64,000 nucleotides of DNA from JAOUEA01 sp963734685. Its GTDB lineage: Bacteria > Actinomycetota > UBA4738 > HRBIN12. Position numbers and translations under genes: made by a program. Positions 46,771 to 55,414 of the stretch are shown piece after piece (within the stretch, counting starts at the first letter, position 1; each line of letters opens with the position of its first letter). Location of the stretch: contig CAVTIC010000001.1 in NCBI GenBank assembly GCA_963734685.1, positions 434,001-498,000 of the forward strand, given 5' to 3'. The notes beneath the pieces are model-generated. The model ran no database searches. It had not been told where the DNA came from and was given only the letters and a program-made list of their open reading frames with translations.

Positions 46771-47277
46771 CTAGACGGCGGCGATCTTCTCCCCGTGGGC
46801 GTCGTCGAGGACCTCGTCGATCATCGACTCGGCGGCTTCCTCTGACTTGCCCGTCGCGTGCGAGAGCTCGGAGATCAGGATCTGCCGGGCCTTGGTGATC
46901 ATGCGCTTCTCACCGGCGGACAGGCCCTTCTCGCGGTCGCGGATCGAGAGGTTCCGAAGGACCTCGGCCACCTGATAGGGGTCGCCGGAATGCAGCTTCT
47001 CCATGTTGTTCTTGAAGCGCCGGCTCCAGTTGGCGGCCATCGAGGATTCCTCCTCGGTCAGCACCTTGAGGACCTTCTTCACCTCGTTCTTGCTGACCAC
47101 CGACCGCAGACCCACCTGTTCCGTGGAATCGGTGGGGATCATCAGCGTGAGATCGCCGTAGGCGACCCGCAACACCAGATAGGTGCGGGTTTCGCCCAGG
47201 AATTCCTTCTCACGCAGTTCTTCGATGACTGCTGCGCCGTGCTCCGGGTGCACCACGGTGTCGCCTTTACGGAACAC
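46771..47277 (-). CDS. carD: CarD family RNA polymerase-binding regulator
   Basis: A 168-residue CarD. VFRKGDTVVHPEHGAAVIEE begins the RID domain that binds the RNAP beta subunit, and the C-terminal helical domain (ANWSRRFKNNMEKLHSGDPYQVAEVLRNL) binds DNA at promoters. It stabilises open complexes, mainly at rRNA promoters. GGAGG lies about 4 nt before GTG 47277. Between radA and the PIN-TRAM gene. Confidence 0.95.
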   Translation of the reverse strand: MFRKGDTVVHPEHGAAVIEELREKEFLGETRTYLVLRVAYGDLTLMIPTDSTEQVGLRSVVSKNEVKKVLKVLTEEESSMAANWSRRFKNNMEKLHSGDPYQVAEVLRNLSIRDREKGLSAGEKRMITKARQILISELSHATGKSEEAAESMIDEVLDDAHGEKIAAV

Positions 47278-47447
47278 GGAACCTCCAGGAAGTCGGGAAC
47301 AATCGTGTCGCGCTGACCAGTGCACCGAGAGTAGCACGGCGGCGTCTTGCGGGGCAACCCAAACCCGCAGGTCAGAGGGCTGATTCAGGGCCGCAGATGG
47401 CTCGAACGGACTAGGCTGAATGTCGATTCAGCAGCGTGTCGCGGGGG

Positions 47448-48779
47448 TCACGCGGCCCCGGTCGCCCACGTCAACGCGTCGTGCACGTGACGCACCGGCA
47501 TCACGGGTATGCCGCCGAGGGCCGGATCGCTCTGCGGAGCGAACACCGCGGCCACCCCCGCGGCGCGAGCCGCCGCGAGCCGCTGCCCCATGGCCGGAGC
47601 CGGCCGGACGAGTCCCGTCAGCGATACCTCGCCCACGAAGGCGACGTCGGCCGGCGGCATCGCCCCGGTGGCGGCCGAGGCGAGCGCTGCGGCGATCGCG
47701 AGATCGCACGCGGGATCGTCGACCCTGATGCCCCCTGCCGAGGCGCCGAACAACTCGGATCGGCCCAACGGGAGCCCGATGGCGCGGTCGAGGACGGCGG
47801 CGACCAGCTGGAAGCGGCGAGGGTCGAGACCCGTGGCCTGCCGCCGAGCGGGACCATCGGAGGCGCCCACCAGAGCCTGGATCTCGACCGCGAGGGCGCG
47901 CCGACCGGACTGCGGCAAGGCGGTGGCGGCTCCCGGAACCCGTTCACCGCTGACGAGCAGCGAGGTGGGATCGATCTCTCGAAGACCGGTCGCGCTCATC
48001 TCGAACCACGCGCTCTCACCCTCGGCCCCGTAGCGATTCTTCCCGCCGGCCAGCACACGAAGGCCCGAGCGCGGGTCGCCGTCGAAGGCCAGCACGACGT
48101 CGACAGCGTGCTCGAGCGCTCGTGGGCCTGCCAAGTCGCCGTCTTTGGTGACATGACCCGTCAGGAGCACGGCGACGCCCTCGGACTTGGCCAGCCCGAC
48201 GAGCGCATCCGTGCACGTGCGGACCTGCGAGACCCCTCCCGGCATCTGGGAGCCGCTCGTGTCGCGGATCGTCTGGATGGAGTCGACCGCGAGCAGGAAG
48301 GGTCGCTCCGCGCGCGCGGTCAACAGCACCTGCTCGAGATCCCGGCCGGGAGCGAACGAGATCGCGTCGCCCGGGATGCCGAGCCGTCGAGCGCGCGCCG
48401 CGACCTGGGCGTGGGATTCCTCTCCGCTGACCAACAGGCAGTCGCGACCCCGCGATGCGAGATGGGCGACCACGTGCAGGAGCAACGTCGACTTGCCGAT
48501 GCCCGGTTCGCCGGCCAACAGCGACACCGAACCGGGGACCATGCCGCCTCCGAGCACCCGGTCGACGCCATCGAACCCGGTGGGCACCCGCAGGTCGGCA
48601 CCGTCGTCGGCTCCGACCAACGGCGTCGGGGCCACGGTCGCACCCGACCGACCCCTCGACGGGCCCGGCGCGGCCTCCTCGACGGTTCCCCAGGCCCCGC
48701 ACCCCGGGCACCGTCCGACCCATTGCGACACCTGCTGCCGGCACTCGCGACAGGTGAGCACCACGCGTGCCTTCGCCAT
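47448..48779 (-). CDS. radA: DNA repair protein RadA
   Basis: A 443-residue RecA-like branch-migration ATPase. Zinc finger Cys10, Cys13, Cys24 and Cys27; Walker A GEPGIGKST; the RadA-specific KNRYG motif (KNRFG in most); and a C-terminal Lon-like domain (IRVDDPACDLAIAAALASA). ATG 48779 is 7 nt below TAGGGT. disA does not follow, unlike many relatives. Confidence 0.95.
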   Translation of the reverse strand: MAKARVVLTCRECRQQVSQWVGRCPGCGAWGTVEEAAPGPSRGRSGATVAPTPLVGADDGADLRVPTGFDGVDRVLGGGMVPGSVSLLAGEPGIGKSTLLLHVVAHLASRGRDCLLVSGEESHAQVAARARRLGIPGDAISFAPGRDLEQVLLTARAERPFLLAVDSIQTIRDTSGSQMPGGVSQVRTCTDALVGLAKSEGVAVLLTGHVTKDGDLAGPRALEHAVDVVLAFDGDPRSGLRVLAGGKNRYGAEGESAWFEMSATGLREIDPTSLLVSGERVPGAATALPQSGRRALAVEIQALVGASDGPARRQATGLDPRRFQLVAAVLDRAIGLPLGRSELFGASAGGIRVDDPACDLAIAAALASAATGAMPPADVAFVGEVSLTGLVRPAPAMGQRLAAARAAGVAAVFAPQSDPALGGIPVMPVRHVHDALTWATGAA

Positions 48780-48786
48780 GCGCAGA

Positions 48787-48792
48787 ACCCTA
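48787..48792 (-). promoter_or_regulatory. -10 box, leaderless, for radA
   Basis: TAGGGT on the minus strand, 7 nt before ATG 48779; mirrored by the dsbB-like promoter. Confidence 0.5.
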
Positions 48793-48869
48793 TCCGCGAC
48801 CGGTGACATGACCGGCGATGGCGACCACGAACGACACCGTCGATCCCTGAGTGGTGCATCCATCGCCGG

Positions 48870-48875
48870 TACGCT
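48870..48875 (+). promoter_or_regulatory. -10 box, leaderless, for the DsbB-like gene
   Basis: TACGCT, 7 nt before ATG 48883. Confidence 0.5.
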
Positions 48876-48882
48876 TGGGCCG

Positions 48883-49479
48883 ATGAACGTCGACACGATG
48901 GCGACCCTGTTCGCCCTGCTGACGATCGTCGCCGATGCGGCCGTCGTGGTGATCGTGGTGATCGCCGTCGCAGGCCGGCGCGATTCGTCGGCGAGGGCAA
49001 CCGCCTGGGAGACGCTCGGCCCCTCGGCGGTCTGGCTCGCGTTCCTCGTCGCGATCACCGCGACCCTCGGCAGCCTGTACCTCTCGGAGGTCGCACACTT
49101 CATCCCGTGCAAGCTGTGCTGGTACCAGCGCATCGCGATGTACCCGCTGGTGCCGATCCTGGCGATCGCCGCGTGGAAGCGGGACGCCGGGATCTGGCGG
49201 TACGCCGTGCCGGTGGCGGCGATCGGCGCCGTGATCTCGATCTACCACTATCAGCTCGAGCGGTTCCCGAGCCAGGCGTCGGTCTCGTGCAGCGCCGAGG
49301 CTCCCTGCACCGTCGTCTGGATCTGGAAGTTCCACTTCATCTCGATCCCGTTCATGGCGCTCAGCGGCTTCGCGTTGATCGTCGCGCTCCTGCTGGTCGC
49401 TCGGTCGACGGCACGGCTGGACGCCGACGACGATGGTGCTACCCTTGCCGAGCACTCCGGCGCGACCGCCGCGCCATAG
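48883..49479 (+). CDS. disulfide bond formation protein DsbB/BdbC-like
   Basis: A 198-residue membrane oxidoreductase with an added N-terminal helix and four further helices. Redox pairs: Cys76/Cys79 (CKLCWYQR) and Cys136/Cys142 (CSAEAPC). It reoxidises thioredoxin-like partners using quinone; the membrane-anchored thioredoxin at 13535 is a candidate. Divergent from radA, both apparently leaderless. Confidence 0.9.
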   Translation: MNVDTMATLFALLTIVADAAVVVIVVIAVAGRRDSSARATAWETLGPSAVWLAFLVAITATLGSLYLSEVAHFIPCKLCWYQRIAMYPLVPILAIAAWKRDAGIWRYAVPVAAIGAVISIYHYQLERFPSQASVSCSAEAPCTVVWIWKFHFISIPFMALSGFALIVALLLVARSTARLDADDDGATLAEHSGATAAP

Positions 49480-49481
49480 AT

Positions 49482-49545
49482 CAGCGCTCAAGCAGCGAAG
49501 CGGTAGCGCCGACCAGCGCTCACGCAGCGAAGCGGTAGCGCTGAC
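49482..49545 (+). repeat. two adjacent 32-bp direct repeats
   Basis: Positions 49482-49513 and 49514-49545 are head-to-tail copies that differ at two positions. Each copy contains AGCGCT and, near its end, AGCGC, so each can fold on itself. They lie just after the DsbB-like stop. Confidence 0.85.
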
Positions 49546-49572
49546 GAAACGACCGGAAGGAGGCGATGAGCC

Positions 49573-49638
49573 ATGGCTGCGATCTCGGTGCTCGACATCG
49601 CCCACTCGCCGCGTCCCTTCCGGTTCGCCTCGGCGTAG
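49573..49638 (+). CDS. 21-codon upstream ORF (possible leader peptide)
   Basis: A short open frame, MAAISVLDIAHSPRPFRFASA, begins at ATG 49573. A strong GGAAGGAGG Shine-Dalgarno lies about 10 nt before it, which is better than at most genes here. It precedes the RIO kinase gene by 105 nt, with a perfect 8-bp hairpin at 49700-49720 between. It could be a regulatory leader peptide or a conserved microprotein. Confidence 0.45.
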   Translation: MAAISVLDIAHSPRPFRFASA

Positions 49639-49699
49639 CGCCACCCACCACTCGGGCGGGCGCCCGCCACCCGCATCTCCTGGCCAGCTCCTTCGGGGA

Positions 49700-49720
49700 C
49701 GTGGCATCAGTCATGCCACG
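49700..49720 (+). promoter_or_regulatory. hairpin in the RIO kinase leader
   Basis: CGTGGCAT, five-base loop, ATGCCACG. It ends about 10 nt before the AAGGAG ribosome-binding site of the kinase gene and could act as an attenuator or stability element. Confidence 0.45.
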
Positions 49721-49743
49721 AACACCTGGGAAGGAGACCTGCG

Positions 49744-50505
49744 TTGACCGACGCGAGCCAGTTCGAGCACTTCTTCGATGAGGGGCTCATCGAAGCGGTG
49801 CTCAGACCGATCAAGAGCGGCAAGGAAGCCTCGGTGCATCTGTGCCGCGCGAACCGACGCACGACCGGCGAGGACCTCGTCGTGCTGAAGGCCTTCCACC
49901 CGCTCGACCGGCGGGACTTCCGTGATGAATCGATGTACCGCGACGGCGAGTGGATCAAGGAACGCCGGGTGCGCGTCGCGCTCGAGAAGAAGACGCGCTT
50001 CGGGCGCGAGGTGCAGGGCATGATCTGGGTCGACCGGGAGTGGGAGACCCTGCGTGCCTTGTCGGCCGGAGGCGCGCCGGTGCCGAGGCCGATCGAGTGC
50101 ACCGGCGACGCGATCCTCATGACCTACATCGGCGACGACGGCTTCGCCGCCCCCCAGTTGCGCTCCTACGAGGTCGACGACGCAGACGAGGCGGAAGTCC
50201 TCGTCGATCAGGTGCTGCGCGCGATCGAACGCATGTTGTTCCTCAACGTCGTGCACGGCGACCTGTCGGCCTACAACCTGCTAGTCTGGAATGGACTAGT
50301 GACGGTGATCGATCTCCCGCAGGCGGTGGACCCTCGCAAGAACCGCCACGCGAAGGCGTTCCTCGAGCGCGACGTCGAGCGCATCTGCGAGTGGGGGACA
50401 CGCCACGGCGTGCATCGACCGGCCGGCCGTATCGCGGCCGACCTGTGGACCGGCTGGGAGTTCGCGGACCTCGTCCCCGAGGAGCTGCGGGGCCTCACGA
50501 TGTGA
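49744..50505 (+). CDS. RIO family atypical kinase
   Basis: A 253-residue RIO1-type kinase. Lys49 (VVLKAF), the catalytic HGDLSAYN (Asp173, Asn178) and the metal-binding IDLPQ (Asp190) are intact. RIO kinases act in ribosome assembly in eukaryotes and archaea; bacterial members are poorly studied. Starts with TTG at 49744 after a good AAGGAG; TTG initiation suggests deliberately low translation. Confidence 0.9.
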   Translation: MTDASQFEHFFDEGLIEAVLRPIKSGKEASVHLCRANRRTTGEDLVVLKAFHPLDRRDFRDESMYRDGEWIKERRVRVALEKKTRFGREVQGMIWVDREWETLRALSAGGAPVPRPIECTGDAILMTYIGDDGFAAPQLRSYEVDDADEAEVLVDQVLRAIERMLFLNVVHGDLSAYNLLVWNGLVTVIDLPQAVDPRKNRHAKAFLERDVERICEWGTRHGVHRPAGRIAADLWTGWEFADLVPEELRGLTM

Positions 50506-50575
50506 GCAAGGGTCGTCTCCATGTGATATCGCGGGGGCCTAAGCGCTCGGGGTTCCCGTGGCATCCAGGAAGGCG

Positions 50576-51094
50576 ATGCAGGCAGAGGGCGACGTCGTTC
50601 GGTTCCCTCGCGAGGCAGCGGCCCCGCCCGACTTCACGGCGTTCTTCGCCGAGGAGCATCGGCGGCTCTTCAAGGCCCTGTACTTCGTGACCGGGAACCG
50701 GGCCGATGCCCAGGAGCTGATGCAGGAGGCCTTCCTCACGCTGTGGGAACGGTGGGACACGATCGACCGGATCGAGGATCCCACGGCTTACCTCTTCCGC
50801 GTGGCGCTCAACGGGTCCCGCATGCGGGCGCGCGCCGCACGCAGGGCTGCGCGGAGGCTGGTGGCGATCGACTCGTCGTACGACCCGTTCGACGAGGTCA
50901 TCGTGCACGAGGACGTCCGCCGCATGCTCCGCTCCCTGGCGCCGCGGCAACGCGCCGCCCTCATCCTGCTCGACCTGTACGGCTACGGCTCGGAGGATGC
51001 GGCCCGCATCATGCGGATCCGCCCCTCCACCGTGCGAGCGCTCGCCACCCAGGGCCGAGCCGTGCTGCGAACCGCAGGAGGCCCGCATGGCTGA
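50576..51094 (+). CDS. ECF-type RNA polymerase sigma factor, cassette 1
   Basis: A 172-residue sigma-70 family factor with only regions 2 and 4. Region 2 reads HRRLFKALYFVTGNRADAQELMQEAFLTLWERWD; region 4 is PRQRAALILLDLYGYGSEDAARIMRIRPSTVRALATQG. ATG 50576 has AGGAAGG 5-8 nt upstream and aligns with the starts of the sibling genes; GTG 50558 is an alternative. Its stop overlaps the partner gene by 8 nt (ATGGCTGA). It recruits RNAP to unknown promoters. Confidence 0.93.
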   Translation: MQAEGDVVRFPREAAAPPDFTAFFAEEHRRLFKALYFVTGNRADAQELMQEAFLTLWERWDTIDRIEDPTAYLFRVALNGSRMRARAARRAARRLVAIDSSYDPFDEVIVHEDVRRMLRSLAPRQRAALILLDLYGYGSEDAARIMRIRPSTVRALATQGRAVLRTAGGPHG

Positions 51095-52145
51095 GCTGAG
51101 GCCAACGATGAGGGAGGTCTTCGAGATGACGACGAAGCAGATGGAACCCGATCAGGATTCGTGGCAGGAGCAGCAACGACGGCAGCGACGGAGGGAACGG
51201 GCCCGCAGGGTTGGTGCCCTTGTGGTCGCAGCGGCGATCGTCGTGGTCGCGATCGTCGTGGTCGCCTCGAACGTCGGCCCTGAGGAAGCGCCGAGTATCG
51301 CGACGCAACCCCCGCCCACACCCGCGGCGGGGAGCCGATTCCTCGATCTCCGGACGGGCGAGACCACCCCGCTGCCAGAGAGCGTCGCGGGCGGGTTCTC
51401 CCCTCTCGTTTCCCCCGACGGCACGATGTTCGCGTACAACTCGTGTTGCGATCCGCCTATCGCGGTTTCCGTGGCGAACATCGACGGGACGAACGTGCAG
51501 ACCGTGACGCCGAACGATGTGGACGCGTACGGCCATCGCTGGTCCCCCGATGGCTCGACCCTGGTGTATCAGGGACGGGACGGCTTCAACAACGGGAAGC
51601 TGGGGGACCTGTTCCTGCTGGACGTGCGGACGGGCGACACGACGCGGGTGACGCACTTCGAGCCGTTCTACACCGGCAACTGGTTCTTGGACCCAAGCTT
51701 CAGCCCGGACGGCCGAACGATCCTCTTCCACTTGCCGCGGGACACGACGGCCGGCGAGCGGTGGGATCTCTGGTCGATCCCCACGACGGGCGGTGAGCCG
51801 ACGCTCGTTCGACGGGACGCGGCTTCAGGGCAGTACTCTCCCGACGGCACGACGATCGCCTACGTCGACTCGCCGCGCGGTAGCTTCTGGGAGGCTCAGG
51901 CGATCTGGATCGTCGACGCCGAGGGCCACGATCCTCGACCGGTGGCGGAGGGAGGGAGCCTCGGATGGCCGAGGTGGTCCCCCGATGGCACGAGGATCCT
52001 GTACCGGGATGAGCTGATGGCTGGGCCGACCGCGGGTGTCTATGTCGTCGACGTCGCGACCGGTGAGTCCACCCGGGTGGCAGACGTCGGCCCGGCGGAG
52101 TGGTTCGACGACGACACGCTGATCGTTAATCCCGATGGGAACTGA
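51087..52145 (+). CDS. one-TM partner with TolB/WD40-like ectodomain, cassette 1
   Basis: A 352-residue membrane protein. The cytoplasmic N-terminus carries REVFEMTTKQ, shared with the partners in cassettes 2 and 3; a basic stretch and one helix (about 42-60) follow, then an extracytoplasmic six-bladed-type propeller of TolB/PD40 repeats (SPDGTMFAYNS, SPDGSTLVYQG, SPDGTRILYRD). Encoded by an 8-nt overlap with the sigma gene. By analogy with sigma/anti-sigma pairs it may hold the sigma factor at the membrane; no zinc anti-sigma motif is present. Confidence 0.85.
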   Translation: MAELRPTMREVFEMTTKQMEPDQDSWQEQQRRQRRRERARRVGALVVAAAIVVVAIVVVASNVGPEEAPSIATQPPPTPAAGSRFLDLRTGETTPLPESVAGGFSPLVSPDGTMFAYNSCCDPPIAVSVANIDGTNVQTVTPNDVDAYGHRWSPDGSTLVYQGRDGFNNGKLGDLFLLDVRTGDTTRVTHFEPFYTGNWFLDPSFSPDGRTILFHLPRDTTAGERWDLWSIPTTGGEPTLVRRDAASGQYSPDGTTIAYVDSPRGSFWEAQAIWIVDAEGHDPRPVAEGGSLGWPRWSPDGTRILYRDELMAGPTAGVYVVDVATGESTRVADVGPAEWFDDDTLIVNPDGN

Positions 52146-52164
52146 ATCGGACTCGGACGCCGAG

Positions 52165-52194
52165 AAGCCCTGGCCCCGCGAGGGGCCGGGGCTT
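52165..52194 (+). terminator. terminator of cassette 1
   Basis: AAGCCCTGGCCCC pairs with GGGGCCGGGGCTT over 13 bp (one G-U) around GCGA. It begins with the same CGAGAAGCCC segment as the later cassette terminators. Confidence 0.8.
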
Positions 52195-52307
52195 CCGGCT
52201 CGCCGCCGCCAGGCCCGCTCCTTGACGCGACTTTTCCTCAGCCGCTTCTCAGCAGAACATGGTGCTCGCGCATCCATGTGACGTGCGAGCAGAGGAAGGC
52301 GTCGTGA

Positions 52308-52805
52308 GTGTTCCCGCTCGAACTCGTCGAGACAAGGGCCCGTTTCGACACGTTCTTCGAGGAAGAGCGCGAGCGCCTGTTCAAAGCCCTCTACTTCGTC
52401 ACCGGGAACCGCGAAGACGCGGAGGAACTCACGCAGGATGCGTTCTTGCGCCTGTGGGAACGGTGGGGCGACATCGATCGGATCGACGACCTCACCGGCT
52501 ACCTCTTCCGCGTCGCGTTGAACGGGTTCCGGATGCGGCGGCGGCGAGCTGCCGTCGCGATCCGCAAGCTCGTCCCGGTGGCGGAGACCCCGGACGCGTT
52601 CCTCGAAGCGGAGATGCGAGCAGATGTTCGGCAGCTCCTGCTCGAGGTCACGCCGAGGCAGCGGGCTGCGCTCCTGCTCGTGGACCTGCTCGGGTACTCG
52701 TCCGAGCAGGCGGCACGCATCCTGCGTGTCCGACCGTCGACGGTTCGGGCCCTGGCAACCCAGGGCCGACGGGCCCTGCGAGCGGAAGGAGCGCGGGATG
52801 CCTGA
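52308..52805 (+). CDS. ECF-type RNA polymerase sigma factor, cassette 2
   Basis: A 165-residue ECF sigma with regions 2 (ERLFKALYFVTGNREDAEELTQDAFLRLWERW) and 4 (PRQRAALLLVDLLGYSSEQAARILRVRPSTVRALATQG). The annotated GTG 52308 has GGAAGG upstream. Comparison with the siblings suggests the ancestral start was GTG 52283, in another frame (VRAEEGVV), with a one-base indel between about 52312 and 52340. The factor probably still works but its N-terminus is altered. Overlaps the partner gene by 8 nt (ATGCCTGA). Confidence 0.85.
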   Translation: MFPLELVETRARFDTFFEEERERLFKALYFVTGNREDAEELTQDAFLRLWERWGDIDRIDDLTGYLFRVALNGFRMRRRRAAVAIRKLVPVAETPDAFLEAEMRADVRQLLLEVTPRQRAALLLVDLLGYSSEQAARILRVRPSTVRALATQGRRALRAEGARDA

Positions 52806-53802
52806 CGTGCAGGAGGTGTTCCGCATGTCGACGCAGAAGGTGCGCCAAGACCCCGGTGCGATGGATCGACAGCACACCAGGCAGCGCAAGGCTGCTCGGA
52901 ACCGGAAGCTGGGAACGTTCGCGGTCGTCGGATGCATCGGCGCGGCTCTGATCGTCGCCGTCCTCGTGGCGAGCGATGAACGCGGCGAACCGGCGCCGTC
53001 GGTCGCCGCCGAGCCGGGCGGAACGAGGCAGACGCTGTCCATCGTGGATGTGGGCTCGGGCGAGGAAACCCCATTCACTGCTCCCCTCGGTGCCTCGGGG
53101 TTCGACGTCACGCTCGACGGGTCGATGGTCACGTACATCGACCTCGATGAGAACGGGAACGATCAGTTGTTCGTGATGGGTACCGACGGCTCGAACGCCC
53201 GACAGCTCACCCACGGAGAGGGGGGCGTCGGCGAATACGGCCCCAGCTGGTCTCCCGACGGCTCGATGATCGCGTACCAGCGGGACACATCGAACGACCC
53301 GCAGATCTTCGTCGTTCGCGTCTCCGACGGTGTATCGACACAGGTCACCAGGGAACCGCGAGGCGCGCTCGACCCGGGGGGGTGGACGCCGGACGGAGGA
53401 TCGCTCGTCTTCTCGACCATCAACACCGCGGGCGATCACTACACGGCCCGGTCCCTCGATCTCACGACGGGACAGACAAGCGTCATCGTGCCGGACGCGA
53501 GCACTCCCGATGTTGTCGCCCGACGGGACCAGGATCGCGTTCAACTCCTGGTTGAAGCCTGATCCGCTGGTGCGATTGATCCTCGCGAACAGCGACGGAT
53601 CGGAGCGGCGCGTCATCGCTCGATTGAACGGCGACGACGGGTACCAGAGATGGTCGCCCGACAGCACGCAGATCGCCTGGATCGGTACGGCGACGACGGC
53701 TCCGGCACGTACGTCTACGATCTCGCAACAGGTGAGACCCGGTTCGTGACGGCCGGAACGGTCGAGAGCTGGATCGACGACGAGCACATCCTCGTGAGCT
53801 GA
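52798..53802 (+). pseudogene. one-TM partner with TolB-like ectodomain, cassette 2, frameshifted twice
   Basis: Starts MPDVQEVFRMSTQK, then basic stretch, helix (about 40-58) and TolB repeats (SPDGSMIAYQRD). In the first frame it stops at 53562. The propeller continues in the next frame from about 53513 (LSPDGTRIAF, WSPDSTQIAWIG) and returns to the first frame at about 53686 (YGDDGSGTYVYDLATGETRFV), ending at 53802. So a +1 and a -1 shift 172 nt apart cancel. The intact product would be about 334 residues. Either decay or base-calling error. Confidence 0.75.
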
Positions 53803-53910
53803 TCGATCCGAGATGCCGAGAGGCCCGGTCCCTTGCGGGGCCGGGCTTCGGCCTTGGATGCCGCCTGAGTGGCGGGGACGGATCGGGTTCTAAGCTCGAT
53901 CCGACCCGGA
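53801..53910 (+). repeat. two-hairpin terminator repeat, copy A
   Basis: Copy of the element also found at 56432-56527: a GCCGAG-led hairpin (53821-53848), a GGCCTTGG-TGCCGCC spacer, and a second stem CGGATCGGG/CTCGATCCG (53879-53903). Follows cassette 2. Confidence 0.75.
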
Positions 53911-53916
53911 TAGGCT
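53911..53916 (+). promoter_or_regulatory. -10 box of cassette 3
   Basis: TAGGCT, 6 nt before ATG 53923 and immediately after the terminator repeat. Confidence 0.45.
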
Positions 53917-53922
53917 CGATCG

Positions 53923-54504
53923 ATGGGATCCTCGCGGAGGCCCGAGAGGCCCCGCCTAAACGATCGGGATGCGTCGAGCATCCATGGTCGCGTGCAAGCC
54001 GAGGACAACGTCGTCAAGCTCGACCGGGAACGCGAGGCGCCCGCGGGTCCGCCGAGCTTCGAAGAGCTCTTCCTCGACGTGCATGATCGCCTGTACCGAG
54101 CGCTGTACTTCATCACAGGGAGCTCGGCCGACGCGGAGGAACTCATGCAGGACGCGTTCCTGAAGCTATGGGAGCGATGGGACCGGCTCGACACGATCGA
54201 GGATCCCGTCGCGTACCTGTTCCGTGTCGCGCTGAACGGGGTTCGGATGCGTGCACGCCGTGCACAGATGGCCGCGAGGAAGATCCTCCCGGCTGCCGGC
54301 ACCCGCGACCCGTTCGATGACATCAACGTCCGGGAGGACGTGCGTCGGATGCTCCGAGGCATCTCGCCTCGTCAGCGGTCCGCGATCGTGCTCACTGAGA
54401 TCTTCGGGTACAGCTCGGAGCAGGCCGCTCGGATCATGGGCATCCAGCCGACCACCGTCCGCGTGCTCGCGTCGCAGGGGCGCGCGGCGCTCAGGAAGAG
54501 TTAG
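53923..54504 (+). CDS. ECF-type RNA polymerase sigma factor, cassette 3
   Basis: A 193-residue ECF sigma: region 2 RLYRALYFITGSSADAEELMQDAFLKLWERW, region 4 PRQRSAIVLTEIFGYSSEQAARIMGIQPTTVRVLASQG. The ATG at 53923 is leaderless by its -10 box; by alignment with sibling genes GTG 53992 (VQAEDNVVKL) is the homologous start, so the first 23 residues may be untranslated. DNA upstream of the sigma starts in cassettes 1 and 3 shares GCCTAARCG and GCATCCA. Confidence 0.9.
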   Translation: MGSSRRPERPRLNDRDASSIHGRVQAEDNVVKLDREREAPAGPPSFEELFLDVHDRLYRALYFITGSSADAEELMQDAFLKLWERWDRLDTIEDPVAYLFRVALNGVRMRARRAQMAARKILPAAGTRDPFDDINVREDVRRMLRGISPRQRSAIVLTEIFGYSSEQAARIMGIQPTTVRVLASQGRAALRKS

Positions 54505-54514
54505 GGAGGCGAGG

Positions 54515-55288
54515 ATGCCAGACGTGAGGGAGGTCTACGAGATGGTTACGAAGCAGAAGACTCCCGAGCCTGGCGCCCTCGAGCGTCAGCAGAAGAGACA
54601 GGTCCGCACCGCACGGAACAAGAGGTTCGGTGCGTTCGCCGTGGCGGCGGCGATCGGTTTGGTGGCCGTCGTGCTGATCCTGGTGAACCGCCCCGGGGAA
54701 GACACGACGACCCCCGCCGGCACGCCTTCCACGGTGAACCCGGCAGATGCGGCAGCAGAGGAGGTCGCTATGGGCTTCCTCGGGGCGTACGGGGCCTTCG
54801 ACGCGAAGCAAGCGATGACCTATCTGGCCGAAGACGCCGACATCACCGGATTGACCAATGGCGCAACGGGGGTCAACGCGTTGTCGCTGACAACCTCCTT
54901 CTTCGAAGCCATCGGCTACAGACAGACGATCACCTCCTGTCGGGCGGGCACCTTCGCCACCGATACAACGGTCATCTGCGAGTTCGACTTCCACGCCATC
55001 AGGTCGGATGAGATCGGAAGGGGCCCGTTCGGCGGCAGCGACTTCACGATCACCGTTCGTGGTGGAGAGATCGTCAGAGCTTCGCAGAGTCTGGAGACCG
55101 AGAAGTTCGGGCCTCAGATGTGGGAGCCCTTCGCCGACTGGGTGTACAAGACGTACCCGGAAGACGCCGCGGTGATGTACGTCGAGCCCGGCACACTGGA
55201 GGCACGCACCGAGAAGGCGATCCGCATGTGGGAGCAGCACACGCGGGAGTACGTGAAGGAAGTGAAGCGGGGAACCGCGGGGCAGTGA
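54515..55288 (+). CDS. one-TM partner with non-TolB ectodomain, cassette 3
   Basis: A 257-residue protein. The N-terminus MPDVREVYEMVTKQ, basic segment and helix (about 39-57) match partners 1 and 2, but the extracytoplasmic part (about 75-250) is a different, NTF2/SnoaL-like alpha+beta fold (AMGFLGAYGAFDAKQAMTYL, TFATDTTVICEFDFH). AGGGAGGCGAGG precedes the ATG, 10 nt after the sigma stop. So the same inner segment carries a swapped sensor. Confidence 0.8.
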   Translation: MPDVREVYEMVTKQKTPEPGALERQQKRQVRTARNKRFGAFAVAAAIGLVAVVLILVNRPGEDTTTPAGTPSTVNPADAAAEEVAMGFLGAYGAFDAKQAMTYLAEDADITGLTNGATGVNALSLTTSFFEAIGYRQTITSCRAGTFATDTTVICEFDFHAIRSDEIGRGPFGGSDFTITVRGGEIVRASQSLETEKFGPQMWEPFADWVYKTYPEDAAVMYVEPGTLEARTEKAIRMWEQHTREYVKEVKRGTAGQ

Positions 55289-55414
55289 CATCGCCAACAC
55301 CCTGACGACCGAGGCTTCCATGGCACCGTCGAACGGGCCACAGGACGAGCGGGACCGTAACCGAGCGGCGCCCGCTCGCCCCGTGCGCCCCCCGCCGATC
55401 GCGACCGTCCTCCC

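Noticed and set aside
49482..49545. Possible CRISPR array (two 32-bp repeats)
   Set aside because: The copies abut with no spacers and no cas genes are near.
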